Assembly: GCF_032854445.1 (NCBI RefSeq)
Contig: NC_088300.1
Span: forward strand, 57,326,984-57,390,983
Direction of reading: 5' to 3'
DNA: 64,000 nt
Origin: Liolophura sinensis
Lineage: Eukaryota > Mollusca > Polyplacophora > Chitonida > Chitonidae
Notes under the pieces: generated by a model
What the model was told of the DNA's origin: nothing
Database searches by the model: none
The model's input: the letters and a program-made list of their open reading frames with translations, nothing else
In this document: in pieces, positions 12,588-25,955 of the stretch
Layout: each line of letters starts with the position of its first letter
Numbering within the stretch: position 1 is the first letter of the stretch
Made by a program: the position numbers and the translations under genes

Positions 12588-13820
12588 ACGCATTGGCTAT
12601 TCGCCTGGTATTCACCCCAGTTTCATCTAGTACTCACTTAACTCAGAAACCGCACTCACTACACCGAAATTTCTTCGCACCTTACATCCAATTCTTGTTC
12701 AAGTTTCCGTCCCATTTGACTCACCATACTTATCAGAAATGTGGCGATCAGCCATAACCGTTCGTCCGTCCATTCATCAGGTTGAGACTCTCAAAATTCT
12801 CGGTTATAACCACGCTATTACGACTCGTAAGCAGTATTCTGATATAGCTCACCATCACCAGATTCAACAAGATCAAAAGTACGTTGACATCCCATCCCCG
12901 CTAAATTCAGGCGCCGTGACAGACATTATAATACACCAATCGTTAACCATAATGAGCTTTCTGAGTCAATAATCTCAAGGCCACTTATAAAACATCGTTC
13001 TACAAACACAAACCACCAAAGGCTAAGAGGGTATAAAAGATAAAAAAATTAAGACGGAGCCGTGTAAAGAGAAGCAGTTAATATTTATTATGATGCCAAA
13101 GAAGACACCAGGAATGTTTTAGAATCAGAAACTTTGTCTAAAAATATGATCAGGTCCTGATAAAAGGATGGACAACTTAAGAATTTTGTCTACATGTACT
13201 CGTAGAAAATGGCATTTTGTTCGTCGAACAAGATGTCCTCTTAAAATCAATAAATAACCACAACTGTTTTTTGCATTAACCAATCTATGTCTAGGCTAGA
13301 GCCGTAATTAATTAATAGAGTAGACCACCAATCATTTTACTCCAGGTCAAACTCCCGCGCAATAGTTCAGTTTTTAACTCATTAGATTTATCTGAAGCAT
13401 TAGAGAGTTCCTTCCCATCGGCGATAACTCATTCATACAATGCGTGTTTCCACAACTTTATAAGACTCTAAATTTGATTGCGTCTGTCTGGGTTGTGATC
13501 CGTTTTCTTGGGATTGTTAAAATTATCGTTATCTTTTGTACGGACACTTTCCGTACAAGGAGTCACGACTACTGTTGTATTTTTATTTAAGAATTAACCA
13601 ATAAGAAGAAATGACACATTTTATGAAAAGAATATGCAGGTAAAGTAAATATATACAGAGGGGTATTAAGTACAGATAAAGTAAATTAAAAGTAATACCT
13701 ACCAGTGTTGCCTTATAGCATTGAACAAATAGGATCGGTGAATATGAAGTAAAGTTACCGAGCTTGAAAATATGGAGCTATAATAATAGTTGAATAAGAC
13801 ACGAAGGAGGCTTCTATGCC
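12588..13820. other. Presumed intron, no gene seen
   Basis: AT-rich sequence; the 77-codon ORF at 12739-12972 has no recognisable features. Confidence 0.45.
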
Positions 13821-14100
13821 CTTAACTTTAAGAGAGGAAGTTTGGCGTTCAGCATGAAGAGGATAGTGCAACCAACTGGTTGGCCCGTATCAGTATAATG
13901 GCTCGGGCGGGGCGCCTTATTTGCCTTTGGTAAGGCGCCTCAGTGAAGCATCACAAGATAAAAGAGCGGTGGAAGTCCGTCCTGCAACAAGGAGGCACAT
14001 TACATGCACTCTAAGGATTCCTTCGTCGGCATATGACTGAAAAATTGTGAAGTACGACGTTAAACCCCAAGCACTCACTCACTCACTTACCCACTCACTC
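13821..14100 (+). mobile_element. Second SINE family, 5'-truncated copy with (ACTC)n tail
   Basis: Shares its body with the minus-strand copy at 25956-26293 ('ggcgttcagcatgaag', 'aaggattccttcgtcg', 'gtacgacgttaaacccc'). It ends in an ACTC-repeat tail and its tRNA-like head is missing. Confidence 0.8.
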
Positions 14101-15054
14101 TATACCGTTACTTATCAACAGTTATTTAGTGTTAATACGCGTCACTGAATTAATGAGATTAAAGTCATTCTATGTCAGCATCAGGACCACAAGATTTTAT
14201 TTACGAGTCGTAAACCTGGTTACTGTTTTACATTCACATTAATGCTAATTAGATACTTTGTAGGGGTTGACCGCACCAAGGCGCAAAAGCAACATTTTAA
14301 CCGGATTTTTAAAAAATGTATATAAAAGATACGCGCATGTGTAGAGCATGTCAATATTAAAGTTTGTCCGCAATCAAACTGCCTAGACTTTCTGGTGAAG
14401 CTCCCGATAATCCGTGCTTGTTGAACTTCTTGTTGTATATAGTGAATCTTGAAACATTGACATAAGCCACCAGTAAGCCTAGATGAAAATGCTGTTTGAA
14501 ATATAAAAAAAATGGCCACCCAGAATTAAAATTCCCTATGGCTCAGTATCTTGCGCACATCATTTACAACTGGGGAGAAATAAATCTTTAGAAATGACGT
14601 AAGGAGGAAGAAGTTAAATCTTCTAGAACGTATAAAAACGAACCCGTTGTTCAGGAGCATCTTTCGTTAAAAAGTGACAAGAACAACGTGAAAGGCCTTC
14701 GTTATGTCTATAGACCTTATTCCACAGGAAGCGCGGATACAGATTACGCTGTCACTGATGACGAGAAACAATGAGGAAAAATATGGAAGACCCCGTCCCA
14801 GCTGGTCTGCCCACCGTTACTGATTGTGTACTCTTTCGTTCCTTTTGTTTTTTGTCGTTTTGTACGCTGGACAACATGATATTGTACGGGTATTGTGCAA
14901 TGTTTAAATCGCCTGTAGAATTGTTCTTGTCGCTAATGATGTAAAGATCGAATCCAACTATCTCTGGTTTAGGCGTAGCTTTGAATCAGAAGATTTGTCA
15001 GGTATTCCGAGAAATCATTGAGGACAGGCAAAAGACAAGTCCGGCGAAGTAGAA
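14101..15054. other. Presumed intron, no gene seen
   Basis: The 99-codon minus-strand ORF (14220-14519) has no signal peptide, domain or good splice sites. Confidence 0.45.
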
Positions 15055-15600
15055 ATAAGTTCAGTCTTATTTGTACAAAGTGAGTTTCCGTCTGACGGAT
15101 TATTTACTGAGGTAAACATATGTTACATAGATGTTACTGGCACATAGTTTCCATCTGAAACACAGGGGTAGACAGAACTTACAGATATTACAGATACAAA
15201 GTGAATATTCCATCTGACAGTGAATTCACTGGGACAGACTAACTTCGATCTTACAGCTACGGAGCGAGTCTGTCTGACCGAGAATTCACCGGGACAAACG
15301 GAACTTAGGTGTACACGTACAGGGTGAGTCTTTTACCTGACGGAGAATTTACTTGGATAGACAGATCTTAAAATTATTTACAGCTACTAAGAGAGTTTCT
15401 ATGTAACAGTGAATTCACTTGGATACACAGATCTTAAAATTTACAGCTACTAAGAGAGTTTCTATGTAACAGTGAATTCACTGGGATAGACAGAACAGAA
15501 TACAGATAGAAAGTGAGTTTCCATCTAACAGAAAATTCACTTAGATAGACTGAACTTAGATATTGCAGCTACAAAGTGAGTTTGACTCCGGCAGTGGTAT
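15055..15600. repeat. Minisatellite, unit about 62 bp
   Basis: About eight or nine diverged units, each with 'acaaagtgagtttccatctg', then 'gaattcactgggatagacag', then 'aacttacag'. The best-conserved pair is at about 15370-15490. Confidence 0.85.
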
Positions 15601-18330
15601 CATTTCTAGACCCACAAAGAGCGTAACACGCGGTTATTGTTTGTTACACAGGGACAGAAAGCTGGCGTGTTTGAACAAAAGTTCACACAGTGATGCAGGG
15701 CCTATTCTGCAACCAGCCAAGCGCAAAGACATTGATCGAACATGTTACAGAGGCAAACAGACAAACTGAAGCAAGGTAGACGGTCAGTAAGTCAGTTTTA
15801 CTAGTCCCGTACCCAGGGGGAAGGTATCCGGGTCGGTGACCACTCAGCACCACCGAGTCAGTCAGACGGTGCTAACGTGGCGTGGCTATCTCCCTTATCA
15901 AGGACAAGCTCTGTATTGTAGGGGAAGCTGTAAAACTAATTGTTATAAACACAAGCTCGGAGTGAACCAAATGAACTGAACAACTTTGTCCAAAGATCGA
16001 ACGTCACAGATCCAGAATGAGCACGGTAAAGACCTGAGCGATACGTGACGAACACATGACTGGTCTCAACCCCCGACCTTTGCTTTCATCGTCCAGATCT
16101 ACGGTGGTACAACCCCAGGCCGATTGCCCGACCCTCAGTGTGATGTTAATTGAGCGCACGGTTTGAAGATAAAGTGCAAACACGACTCTGTTCTCAGCTG
16201 GTGTTATTTGATCGGTTTTACACCGTCACTCGAGCTTGAACCCAAATGATAACGAATGTTTTTATGAGTACAGCTCTTACCGGCTCATTCTAAGGACGGA
16301 TGACTGAACTTATTGCGATTCACTTTCCCTTGTTATCAACGGAGAGATTTGCCTGTTTGGACGTATCAACAAAAGACAATGGTGATTTCTGCTTTATCTG
16401 GAGCACCAGCAATTAGGAAAAATAGAAAACGGTTTTGGTTGACTTGGAGGTCATTAAGAACAGGAACATTTTAGTTCCTGAACAAGGGGACATTTATCCT
16501 CAAGTGGAGTTAGGACTGACATGTCCAGGTAGGAATATAATAAAAAACGCTAACTCAGTAATTTGTATTCGTGATTTACTTAATAGATAACTGAGGGTAC
16601 GTTCATCAAATCATCAGCGGCACTTTCTAGTTGTCAAACATTCTCTACTTTCTGAGAGCCAGGAACCATTTCTAACACAAATGGTCGATGCACGACTGAG
16701 AAGAGTATCGCGTCGTGTTGATTCTTAATGTATAATTTGATGTTCATGATAATGTCAAATAAAGCAAACAACATATATTACAAACCACCTTGTTCTCCAG
16801 TGTATTCTGGTAATGTCAAGCGTCTAACTTGTAGTGGACATTTACACTTCAGTAAATGATTTGTCACCGCCACGCGTGTCTATGTTTCTTTAATCCCCAT
16901 ATTAAGCTAATGGTGGATGCCTTACGAAAACAATCATATTTATCTTTTCATTTCTTGAATCACAGAATTATTTATTTGATTGGTGATTAACGCAGTGCTA
17001 AATAATTTTGGTAGAGGTAGTCTTACGGATTAAGTCACATCTAAATTTACGAGAAATATCTTTGTTAACGTTTGTATATATCAATACCTTCTATATCGTT
17101 CATTTCTGCCATTCCTACCTTTCTTTTTTGCATAAGAAAGCAAAATATTATTCGGGGAATTTGCTTAATTGTAAAAACTACATTTCACTCTCTTTCTGAG
17201 TAGTTTAGCAAATTTATTCATTCTTATGAGCATAATGGTTTAAAAGGTCGTGGGAATATAAGAGAAATGTTACTAGAAAATATCAGTCAATAACAACTTC
17301 GATCAATATTACAACACTTCATTCCTGCTATCGTCAAGACAGCACTACAACAAATTGTTTTGAGATTGTGTAACACACGTGCGTATTTTCAATCAGTCAA
17401 TCAGTTACCACAAAGAGGCTATGCCGGAGATTTTTGCAAAAGCAATTTGTTTTGTTATTGTTTTGGAATAATAATACATTTTACAAAGTATGAGCCTCGT
17501 CCGTGCACAACTTACCGTTCAGTATCGGCAATAAAGTTCATTATCGAAAGTTTCTCCCCAAAAAGTCTCTGGTATAGCCTTTTAAAAATGTTAATAGCGT
17601 TATATAATATCCGAATAATACCAACTGACCAGACGTGTATAGAACTTTCCAGTTTGGGTGTTTCCCGCCTAGTAGCTAATTCAAAGCATCTTTGAGTAAA
17701 GAAGAAGTATAGAGTTGGTCAGCATTGTCCACATCTTCACATCTTCAAAACGGTGCCCACGAGATCCTTGCTTAGCAAGCCTCCCAATCGTAAAGTGAGT
17801 AGTCTGGATGCCCAATGCTGAATCGTACCACCGACGTATCGCATATACTCTCTAATAATTCCATCATCAAATACATTGTCTTTAATATCTTCTTTTATTG
17901 GAGACACGATTGTTGAAAGCTGGCATTGTACAATTGCATATAAGTACATCTCTTTATGTATCAAAAGCCGTTTTTTTTACATGATCGTATTAGATGAATT
18001 AGATTAATATGACGTTTAGATTTATTCCACCGATTAAATGTTTGTATTTCAAATGCGTGCTGTACCAAACCACTTGTCCGCCATCCATCTAAATGATAGA
18101 TGGATTACAATATATGCTCATAGGTCAAGTGGCCCTCTGCATGTAATAAAGCTCATTCATCATAATGTCTGCTAGTCATGTTGGGGGCCCATAGGCCACA
18201 AAATATATGTCAGTACAGCATACTATTTAAACCTTAAATAAGAAAGGTGTACAAGACTGTAGGATTAACTTTCACAATTGTAGTAATTACTTTCTTACCT
18301 TATACTCTAATAGTAGTATCTGGTAAAATA
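15601..18330. other. Presumed intron, no gene seen
   Basis: AT-rich. A short reverse SINE-tail relic lies at about 16967-17010 ('atttatttgattggtg'). The ORFs at 17360-17695 and 17737-17964 lack recognisable features. Confidence 0.45.
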
Positions 18331-18886
18331 TCTACAGTTAAATTCTGACAAAATATCTACAGTTAAATTCTGACAAAATATCTACAGTTAAATTCTGACA
18401 AAATATCTACAGTTAAATTCTGACAAAATATCTACAGTTAAATCCTGACAAAATATCTACAGTTAAATTCTGACAAAATATCTACAGTTAAATTCTGACA
18501 AAATATCTACAGTTAAATCCTGACAAAATATCTACAGTTAAATCCTGACAAAATATCTACAGTTAAATCCTGACAAAATATCTACAGTTAAATCCTGACA
18601 AAATATCTACAGTTAAATTCTGACAAAATATCTACAGTTAAATCCTGACAAAATATCTACAGTTAAATTCTGACAAAATATCTACAGTTAAATCCTGACA
18701 AAATATCTACAGTTAAATCCTGACAAAATATCTACAGTTAAATTCTGACAAAATATCTACAGTTAAATCCTGACAAAATATCTACAGTTAAATTCTGACA
18801 AAATATCTACAGTTAAATCCTGACAAAATATCTACAGTTAAATCCTGACAAAATATCTACAGTTAAATTCTGACAAAATATCTACA
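18331..18886. repeat. Highly homogeneous 25-bp satellite, 22 units
   Basis: Twenty-two complete 25-bp units plus six bases, all starting 'tctacagttaaat'. They are identical except for one T/C position ('aaattctg' or 'aaatcctg'). The order is TTTTCTTCCCC followed by TCTCC TCTCC T, so the second half contains a repeated block of five units. This homogeneity means recent expansion. Confidence 0.98.
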
Positions 18887-18990
18887 ATAATTTTTAGAAG
18901 AAAGTTGACGGGAATCGACGTCAAAGGAAACAAATTTGTATCCTTCCTCAAACATACGTGAGAAGGAAGGAGAAGGATGAGTTTCTCCGA

Positions 18991-19066
18991 ACCCGGTCTC
19001 CTCTCGTTATAATACTGGGCGTCGTTGTATAAATGATATACTCTTCAGTGCGGCGAAAAACAATTC
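18991..19066 (+). mobile_element. SINE 3' body fragment
   Basis: Diverged match to the SINE body end ('cccggtctcctctcg', 'gtcgttgtataaatga', 'cagtgcggcgaaaaac'). Confidence 0.55.
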
Positions 19067-20639
19067 CAGCAAAAACAATACCCAATACTGAATCACATAC
19101 TACAGGTAGTAGTAATAACGAAGTGAAATCTTTGCCAGGGTAACTGGAGTTGCGCTAAGAAAGCCCGACGGGCCAGCTAAATTTTTTAACAGCAGGGAAC
19201 GGAAATTATGGTTTAAATATATACAAACTCTGGTGCTAAGGCTTGGTGGGTATGAAACAAATTGGGAGTTTATTCGACTTTAGTTTGATTAGTCTTCGCT
19301 ATACCCGTAAATTGAAAGAAAAGTAGATGGACACAGACCCCCATTACAACTTCCGTTTTTCAGGAGGGAAAAAATGACGAATGTAATTCTGTGTAACTTT
19401 AGGATATAAAGTCTTTTTTGGCTGCCGGTCTGCCGTTTTTGGTGTACAGGTGCATGCTTGGTATCAAAATGATGGGAATTGTCTAAGCTTTGGGCAGGTA
19501 TCAGTTTTAATGATGAAAGTTTGAAATTCTGGGCGAGGGGCCACAATGGTGACAGATGGTGATGAGGCTGCGAGTGACGTCCCCTTGGCGTTGCTAGGCA
19601 CCCCTCCCAGCTGCCGGCATAGAAAGGTCTATCGACAAAAAACAAACTTTTTTCTAAAATCCATATTGCATCAAGTGAAACAAACATGATATAAACAGCA
19701 AACTGAAAAAACTGAAAACTCCAGTAAATGTAATCTGGATCACTTTGCAGGAAATTTATATCAATGTATTAATTTTGTTCGTTTAAAAGTATATAGAAAC
19801 AAAATACATTGCTTATTTAAAGATGGAAGGCTAAAAGTTTTTTTTAATTTTTTTTCTTAAATCTTTTTTTGAACACATAAATGCACAGAATTAACACTTC
19901 ATAAATATTAGAATTAGCTCTTGAGATGGAAGAAAACAAAAGCTAGAGATCGGACTTCAACAAACGAAGCACTAAAATATATGTACAAGACATTATTTTT
20001 AGTTAGATTTTTGGAAAGAAATTTAAACTATATTAAAATGTTAAAGTCCTAGGGATATTTGCAATATGTGTTTTTTTTTTTCAAATTTGAATATTTGCTA
20101 TGTACTATTTTTAACCGTTGCAGTATAGTTGTTTACTGTAAGAGGTCATACAGTATTTAATATTGCGAAACACTCTGCGTGGTTCCCTGACATGATTCGG
20201 TGTGGTTATTTGTCCGCATTAGCTTCAGAATAAAACAATGTAACCGTGATGCATCAGAGAGAAGAACCATTAGGGTAGACTATCCGAGGAGTGGTGGATT
20301 AACGGCCACTGAGTGCTGAATAAATACCTGGTTTATACACACCCATCCTTCCGTGCCATGGACACCAAAAACTCCCTATCAGTTATTGAAGAGTCAATCT
20401 GAACATACCGCTGTTAGCATGAATGTGTCACCTGTCATGTAATATACTAGGTGTGTTCTGACAAATAAACGGCTTTGTTACATCACTGTTCTATGTGCTA
20501 CTCTGCAGTCGATATACTGCACACGTGTTTGCATATTCAATAAGGATCGTGAGATCGTATCCACCTGCCACCGATTTGTCTCGTATCGTCACATGCATGA
20601 TATATATTCAGTTCATTTATGTATGCTTCACCACATGTA
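19067..20639. other. Presumed intron, no gene seen
   Basis: Includes a 132-codon minus-strand ORF (19289-19687) in which I recognise no domain, signal peptide or splice structure. It could be chance or an old repeat. The rest is AT-rich. Confidence 0.4.
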
Positions 20640-21535
20640 TTTTACTAGAATACACATCCATATAGGTGTCAGTACATCGCACCCATGGATTCAGGTATCC
20701 ACACACTTACATTCTTCTCAAATTCTTCAATAGGGCGTTAAGCAATAATGAAACAAAAAAATATTGTATCATGCGGACATACGCATTCAGATATAAGCAC
20801 ACTTATATTGGCCTATATTCTTCTGCATCAGCACACCTATATAATCTGGACCCATGTCCACCAATATCCACAGGACCCAAGCATTCAGATATCAGCACAC
20901 CAATATCCACAGCACCCATGCATTCAGATATCAGTACAGTTACAATCTTCGTTTGCCTTTCTATGTATTCAGATATCAACATACTGTATATGTCCCGTTT
21001 GCACCCATATTTTCAGTGAACAATACACCTATATCCTCTGTATCCAAGTATTCAGCTATCAGAAGTACGTGTATATATTAAGAAACCGTACAACGGTATC
21101 CTATCCAGTCAAGTATTCAGATACAACTACACCTGTGTACTTTGCACCCAGTATTCAGTTGTCTGTATACATATATATTTCCCATCCATGCAAACTCATT
21201 CAGATATAAGCACCCAAGTATTCAGATATCAGAACGCTTATGTCATTTATACAAACCTATTCAGCTATCAGTGCACTTGTGACCTTTACACCCACGTATG
21301 CAGATATCAACACACTTGTGTCCCTTACACCCACGTATTCAGATATCAACACATGTGAGTCCCTTACACCCACGTATTCAGATACCAACACGTGAGTCCC
21401 TTACACCCACTTATTCGGATATCAGCACACGTGTGTCCCTTATACCCAGGTATTCAGATATCAGTTCACGTGTGTCCCTTATACCCAGGTATTCAGATAT
21501 CAGTTCACGCGTGTCCTTAACACACATGTATTAAC
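20640..21535. repeat. Minisatellite, unit about 39 bp
   Basis: Units built on 'cacccacgtattcagatatc' followed by 'aacacacttgtgtcccttac'. Degenerate on the left, regular from about 21270 to 21535. The overlapping Ser/Tyr/His-rich ORFs are repeat artefacts. Confidence 0.9.
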
Positions 21536-21839
21536 TTCTACTTCGATGATTACTTTTCCCACACGCATGAATGGACACATTCAGAAAGCCAGCTTCCACA
21601 CATTCTGCAGTTGGCTCACGCACTACGCTTTTTTCAATGTATATACATAAAGGCTTGGTAGTTTGTCATATACCAGTTTGATTATATGTTCAATTTGTCA
21701 GATGTGGATTCATTCATAAGCGAATGATCTGTAGATATTCTCTCACAATACAGGTCTACGTGACTTTGTTCCATGTTCCACTTGAGATATGCGCCAATCT
21801 CAAACAAGTAATATATGTCTGTGTACAGCACAAAGGGCG

Positions 21840-22125
21840 TTTTTCCTGCCTCGTACCTTTGTGAGGTGAGTTCTGTCTTACTGCACCTCCGTAAAGTAAA
21901 GGCGGCCTGTCTTGTACCTCCATAAGACGACGTCAATATCTGTTATGCCACCACAAGTTTATGTCAGTTTGTGTTGTATCTCTATAAGGTGAGGCCCTCC
22001 TTTATTGTACTTTCACAGCGTGAAGTTCATCTACATTAAACCTTTATAAATGAGGTCCGTCTGTGTTTTACCTCCATAAAGTGAGGGATTGTTTACGTTG
22101 TATAAAGCTGTGTAAAGTTGGCCCT
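21840..22125. repeat. Short degenerate tandem repeat, unit about 44 bp
   Basis: About six units with 'ttgtacctccataaagtgag' and 'gtctgt' motifs. The overlapping minus-strand ORF is not a gene. Confidence 0.7.
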
Positions 22126-22770
22126 CGATGTACAAAAGGCTTTACAGATGTAATATGCTGACAACATGGAGCAATAAAGCTTTAAAGCCCCATACAGATA
22201 CTGACTGTTCAAAACATTCAAAAGTTTCAAACCAATAAGAAAACAACCCGTACTTTTCGCATCATTGAGTTTGTATTGAAAAGGTAAGTTGGAAAAAAAA
22301 TTTTTTTCAAACAATTATTTGTTTAAAAAAGTTAATACAATTAGAGAAATCGCACACAAGGCAAACAACAGACACAATCTGGCGTCACCATATTGAACCA
22401 CTGCATGGGTACATGCATAACAGTTTGCTTCAAATTCTGGAAGCCATTCGAGATACCACACCAATATAAACGCATTGTGACGGGGAAAGGCGACTTATTT
22501 AAATTATTGACGGCAGCTTTTTAGACTATTCATTGATTGAGTTAGAACGGACAACAGGAAAACAATAAAGCATTGGGTCGGTTGAGGGCAGGGTGATAAT
22601 AGTCTGACCCTACATGCTAATGATAATGTTGATAGTAGTATTACTCAATTAGCACTACTGATATCTGTGAAAAAATGCGCAATGCAATCTAAAAATCTCC
22701 AAAATTGAATCAAATTTGCATGGAGATAATTAGTGGAGACATTACGGAGTAAGGTAGATAATGAACTTAC
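22126..22770. other. Presumed 5' end of conopressin intron, no gene seen
   Basis: AT-rich spacer between the tandem repeat and the putative first exon; nothing recognisable. Confidence 0.4.
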
Positions 22771-22814
22771 CTGTTTTTCTTAATGACTTTTAATGATGCC
22801 GACTGCCTGACTCT
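22771..22814 (-). other. Putative 5' UTR exon of a minus-strand gene, possibly conopressin
   Basis: On the minus strand a strong donor (ACAG|GTAAGT, exon end 22771) lies about 44 bases downstream of an initiator-like 'ttcagag', with A at 22814. The exon has no ATG before the donor, so it would be non-coding. The first convincing acceptor-plus-coding exon downstream is the conopressin exon at 11798. Linking the two is an inference; a transcript spanning both would settle it. Confidence 0.45.
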
Positions 22815-22840
22815 GAACCCTACAGATCGATTGTGCTCGA

Positions 22841-22847
22841 TTTTATA
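22841..22847 (-). promoter_or_regulatory. Putative TATA box
   Basis: TATAAAA on the minus strand, about 33 bases before the initiator-like A at 22814, a normal TATA-to-start distance. The flank upstream (22850-23250) is richer in GC than its surroundings, with duplicated 'ctggctgttcg' motifs and G-runs. Confidence 0.45.
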
Positions 22848-22850
22848 CGC

Positions 22851-25304
22851 GATCAGTGATGTGAGGGAGTATCAGGGACGCCGACAAACACGATCACGGA
22901 GTTATTCCTCTCCGCATCTATAACAAAGCCTCTTCTTCTCGACCGCGCACTTGTTGACAATACAGGGAGAGTCGCCACGCAATTGATGGCAGACACCGGC
23001 AATAGTAGTGTCGCTTCTGAATGGGAAGCTAAACATCCACCAGTGTTTCTGTCAACACAATCTACACCTGGCTGTTCGATGGAAGAAGCAAATATATTAG
23101 CGAGGCAGTGAGTGGAGAGTGGTCACCGGCTGCTCTCTCAGGATCCTCGGGGGAGGTTCACTCCGGACTGGCTGTTCGGGGGTAGGGGGAGGCTGGACTG
23201 AGGATGTTACTAATAGACCACCGCACAAAACTTCAAGCGACTGACCAATCCACAAGTATGGTCATGAATGCTTAGGCACAGATACATTTGTGTAACTGTG
23301 ACAGAGATTGAGTTACCCTTGTCAGGGAGCATCGTATGGCGTAAATAGCTGGAAGACTAAAGTTTGAGAATATTAAGCAAGTGCTCACAAACGTATATGG
23401 TAGCTGATCTGTTGATCTGTTATTAATGTTTACATCTACATTTTACCTGTAATGTTTCTTCTAGTCTTTCGGTACCAAGCAATCCACTTCCAATTCCACA
23501 CCCCTCCATATGACAAACACCTCAAACTCACACCAGTTTATTTTTTTGGTGAAGAGTAAAGTTACCATTTACGCAAATTCAGGATTAATACTATTATGCA
23601 AGCTTTCAAACATGTCTCTGGTTAGTTGTTGAAAGGTTAGAACTGTTAACATCATCCCCATATCGACCTTTTACTCCACGGATTACAAAAAGTAAGAAAA
23701 GTAAAATGGACAGTTATTAACCATTAATAATATATGATTTAAGTGGTTGTTGTGGAGGCTCAGTGAACTGTGGTTCTTTAAGTGACTTTCTGTTGCGAAC
23801 TAACGACCTTCCACGACGAGGAATTTAGAAGCGGTATCATGTCCTCATGGCGGGGTGAGGAAAGAGTGGAGAACATTGTAAACTGATCTAAATTAAGATT
23901 CTAATGTGTGCCCAATACTCATGATCTTTCTGTATCATTCCTTCCCTAGTCTGGGGAGGATTCCAATCCCGATTGGGACTTTCCCTGTGTTCAGTATAAC
24001 CTTCATAAAGATTTCATACTTCTTGGTTGGTGATAGAAAACCTGATTTTCGGTCGAAGAGAAATGAGCAAGTTTGGAAAATGGCGCGTAGAGTATTGAGA
24101 TTTGGGGTTACTGGGATAAAATATTGAGTAGAGTCTATCATTTTTTGTCCCTTAAACGGCCCAAAAATCAGTCACTATTAGATGTAAAATTTAGATAATG
24201 TAAGTAAGAAAAAAAATGTGTGTTATCTTTTTTATTAAATTCCTTAAACTTGCACTTGATTGGTGAAAAGTGCATCTTGATAATGTCATTTTTTATTACG
24301 ATGGAAGCTTGAACACATTACTGTACCTAGTAACTAAAGCATGGTGTAGAGACTGGAGTATTGGGCAATCGTTTGATTTATGATATGGCGGCTGTTCACT
24401 CTCTATACAAACACCGACAGGCAAGTATTTTACGATTTCGAACTTAACTTGGCTTCAGACAGATGTTTGCCAGGATATTGGCTCAAAACAAACGTTGTTA
24501 TCACCCTTATAAAATAAATACAGTATGGCTTAGAAGAGGAAATGATTCAGCTAAGTAAATGTGTTATGGTTTTCATAAATTTGTCGAGTATTTAATACAT
24601 TGATACAAAAGGTTTGATACTTCTTGGCATTACGTGCAGGAAAGGGTAAATATAGATGTTGAGTGGGTTAAGGGTGAATATGGGATTGTGGGGGGATGGA
24701 CAATTGATTCCAATCGTGTTTCCTTGGTAACGGTGTATAACCCATTGTTAAATCTCGCGTTACTCTTTCTCTTCTAATTTATTTTTTTGCCAGGCGTTAC
24801 CATAATAAATGCAGCCAACTGAAAAATATTGATTTATTGTTTATTTCATACTGAGCGGTTATTTTTTTTTTTTTACATTTTGCCTTTCAATGTGCCGAAA
24901 GGTTATAATATATAACATTAAATTATACATGTCAATAACGGTCAGACTTTGTCTTGTTTTACTCACGGTAACTGACCACATATAGTTACATACCAGACGG
25001 TAACTAAGCGGATTCTATTTAATAATTATTTACAATAATTAATTTATTTATTCATTTGATCGTACTGCATGCCGAGCTTTCCACACGCGTGGCGTATGGT
25101 ATGGTAAATTAACAGCTGCATGGTAGCTTATGACAGGTGGTAAATAAAGAGATAAAATTTAGCTTATACCAGATATTGGGTCTTAGTGAAGTAAATGGTC
25201 GACGACGCTCGTGTGGCCATTTGCACAGTCTGATCTACCTTGAAGACCACTTCTCGTCCATTAATACATAGGATATACATATGTGTACGTTAGCAACTAG
25301 GTTT
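22851..25304. other. No gene seen; possible promoter flank at its left end
   Basis: 22851-23250 is relatively GC-rich and could be the upstream region of the minus-strand promoter. From 23250 onward the sequence is AT-rich. Two overlapping ORFs at 23906-24141 on opposite strands have no domain. Confidence 0.4.
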
Positions 25305-25394
25305 ACTCCGGTTTCCTTCATTTATAAAACTGACCACCGTGATAAATTCTTGAGTATATTTGGGGTAAAGCTACAGTCAAATAAATAAATAAAA
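25305..25394 (+). mobile_element. SINE 3' end fragment
   Basis: Diverged SINE end: 'ccggtttccttc', 'attcttgagtat', then a 'caaataaataaat' tail. Confidence 0.55.
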
Positions 25395-25942
25395 TTATAC
25401 CAAATTCATTGTAGCTGATACCAGGAGGTTGAATGAATAGATGTTTGATAGCTAGAACCAAATGGTATCTGCTGATTACCGTGGATGATATTCCTCACTT
25501 TAAATGTCATGTTCAGAAACTTTGGTGTGCATAGTTTATATTAAGATGGTTCTAAATAATTTGAAATTACGTAGCAATTCCCTGTGATTATTCAGATGGT
25601 AACCCCCAAAAAACTGGACTCTTCATATGTTGACTTTCAAGTTTAAGCGTATTCCCAATTTGTAAAAACGACAATACGGTAATCAGTGTATGCTATTACC
25701 TTATTTCAAAAGCCTTGAACTATCATCCAACTGAGGTATAATGTGCAATTTTCATATAGAAGTTCGATTTCGAATGATACTATACATTATTAACATGAAC
25801 CGTTCATTATTAGGCAATTGCTCTTTGTATCAAATTTCTCATTTTAATCATTGATTGGGTGTGTCCAATATTACAAATTCAAATCTGTTAGTAACTATCG
25901 CTGTGAACACCCTTTCGTATTCCGTAACCTTCCTCTGTAAAA
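25395..25942. other. No gene seen
   Basis: AT-rich sequence with no ORF of note. Confidence 0.5.
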
Positions 25943-25955
25943 TCAGGTGCTTCTG

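Noticed and set aside
15851-15885. RE1/NRSE-like silencer ('ctcagcaccacc') in the presumed conopressin intron
   Set aside because: Only the left half-site matches, and the factor binding it in vertebrates has no clear counterpart in molluscs.
19289-19687. 132-codon minus-strand ORF
   Set aside because: No recognisable domain or splice layout, and it lies in the presumed conopressin intron; evidence too weak.
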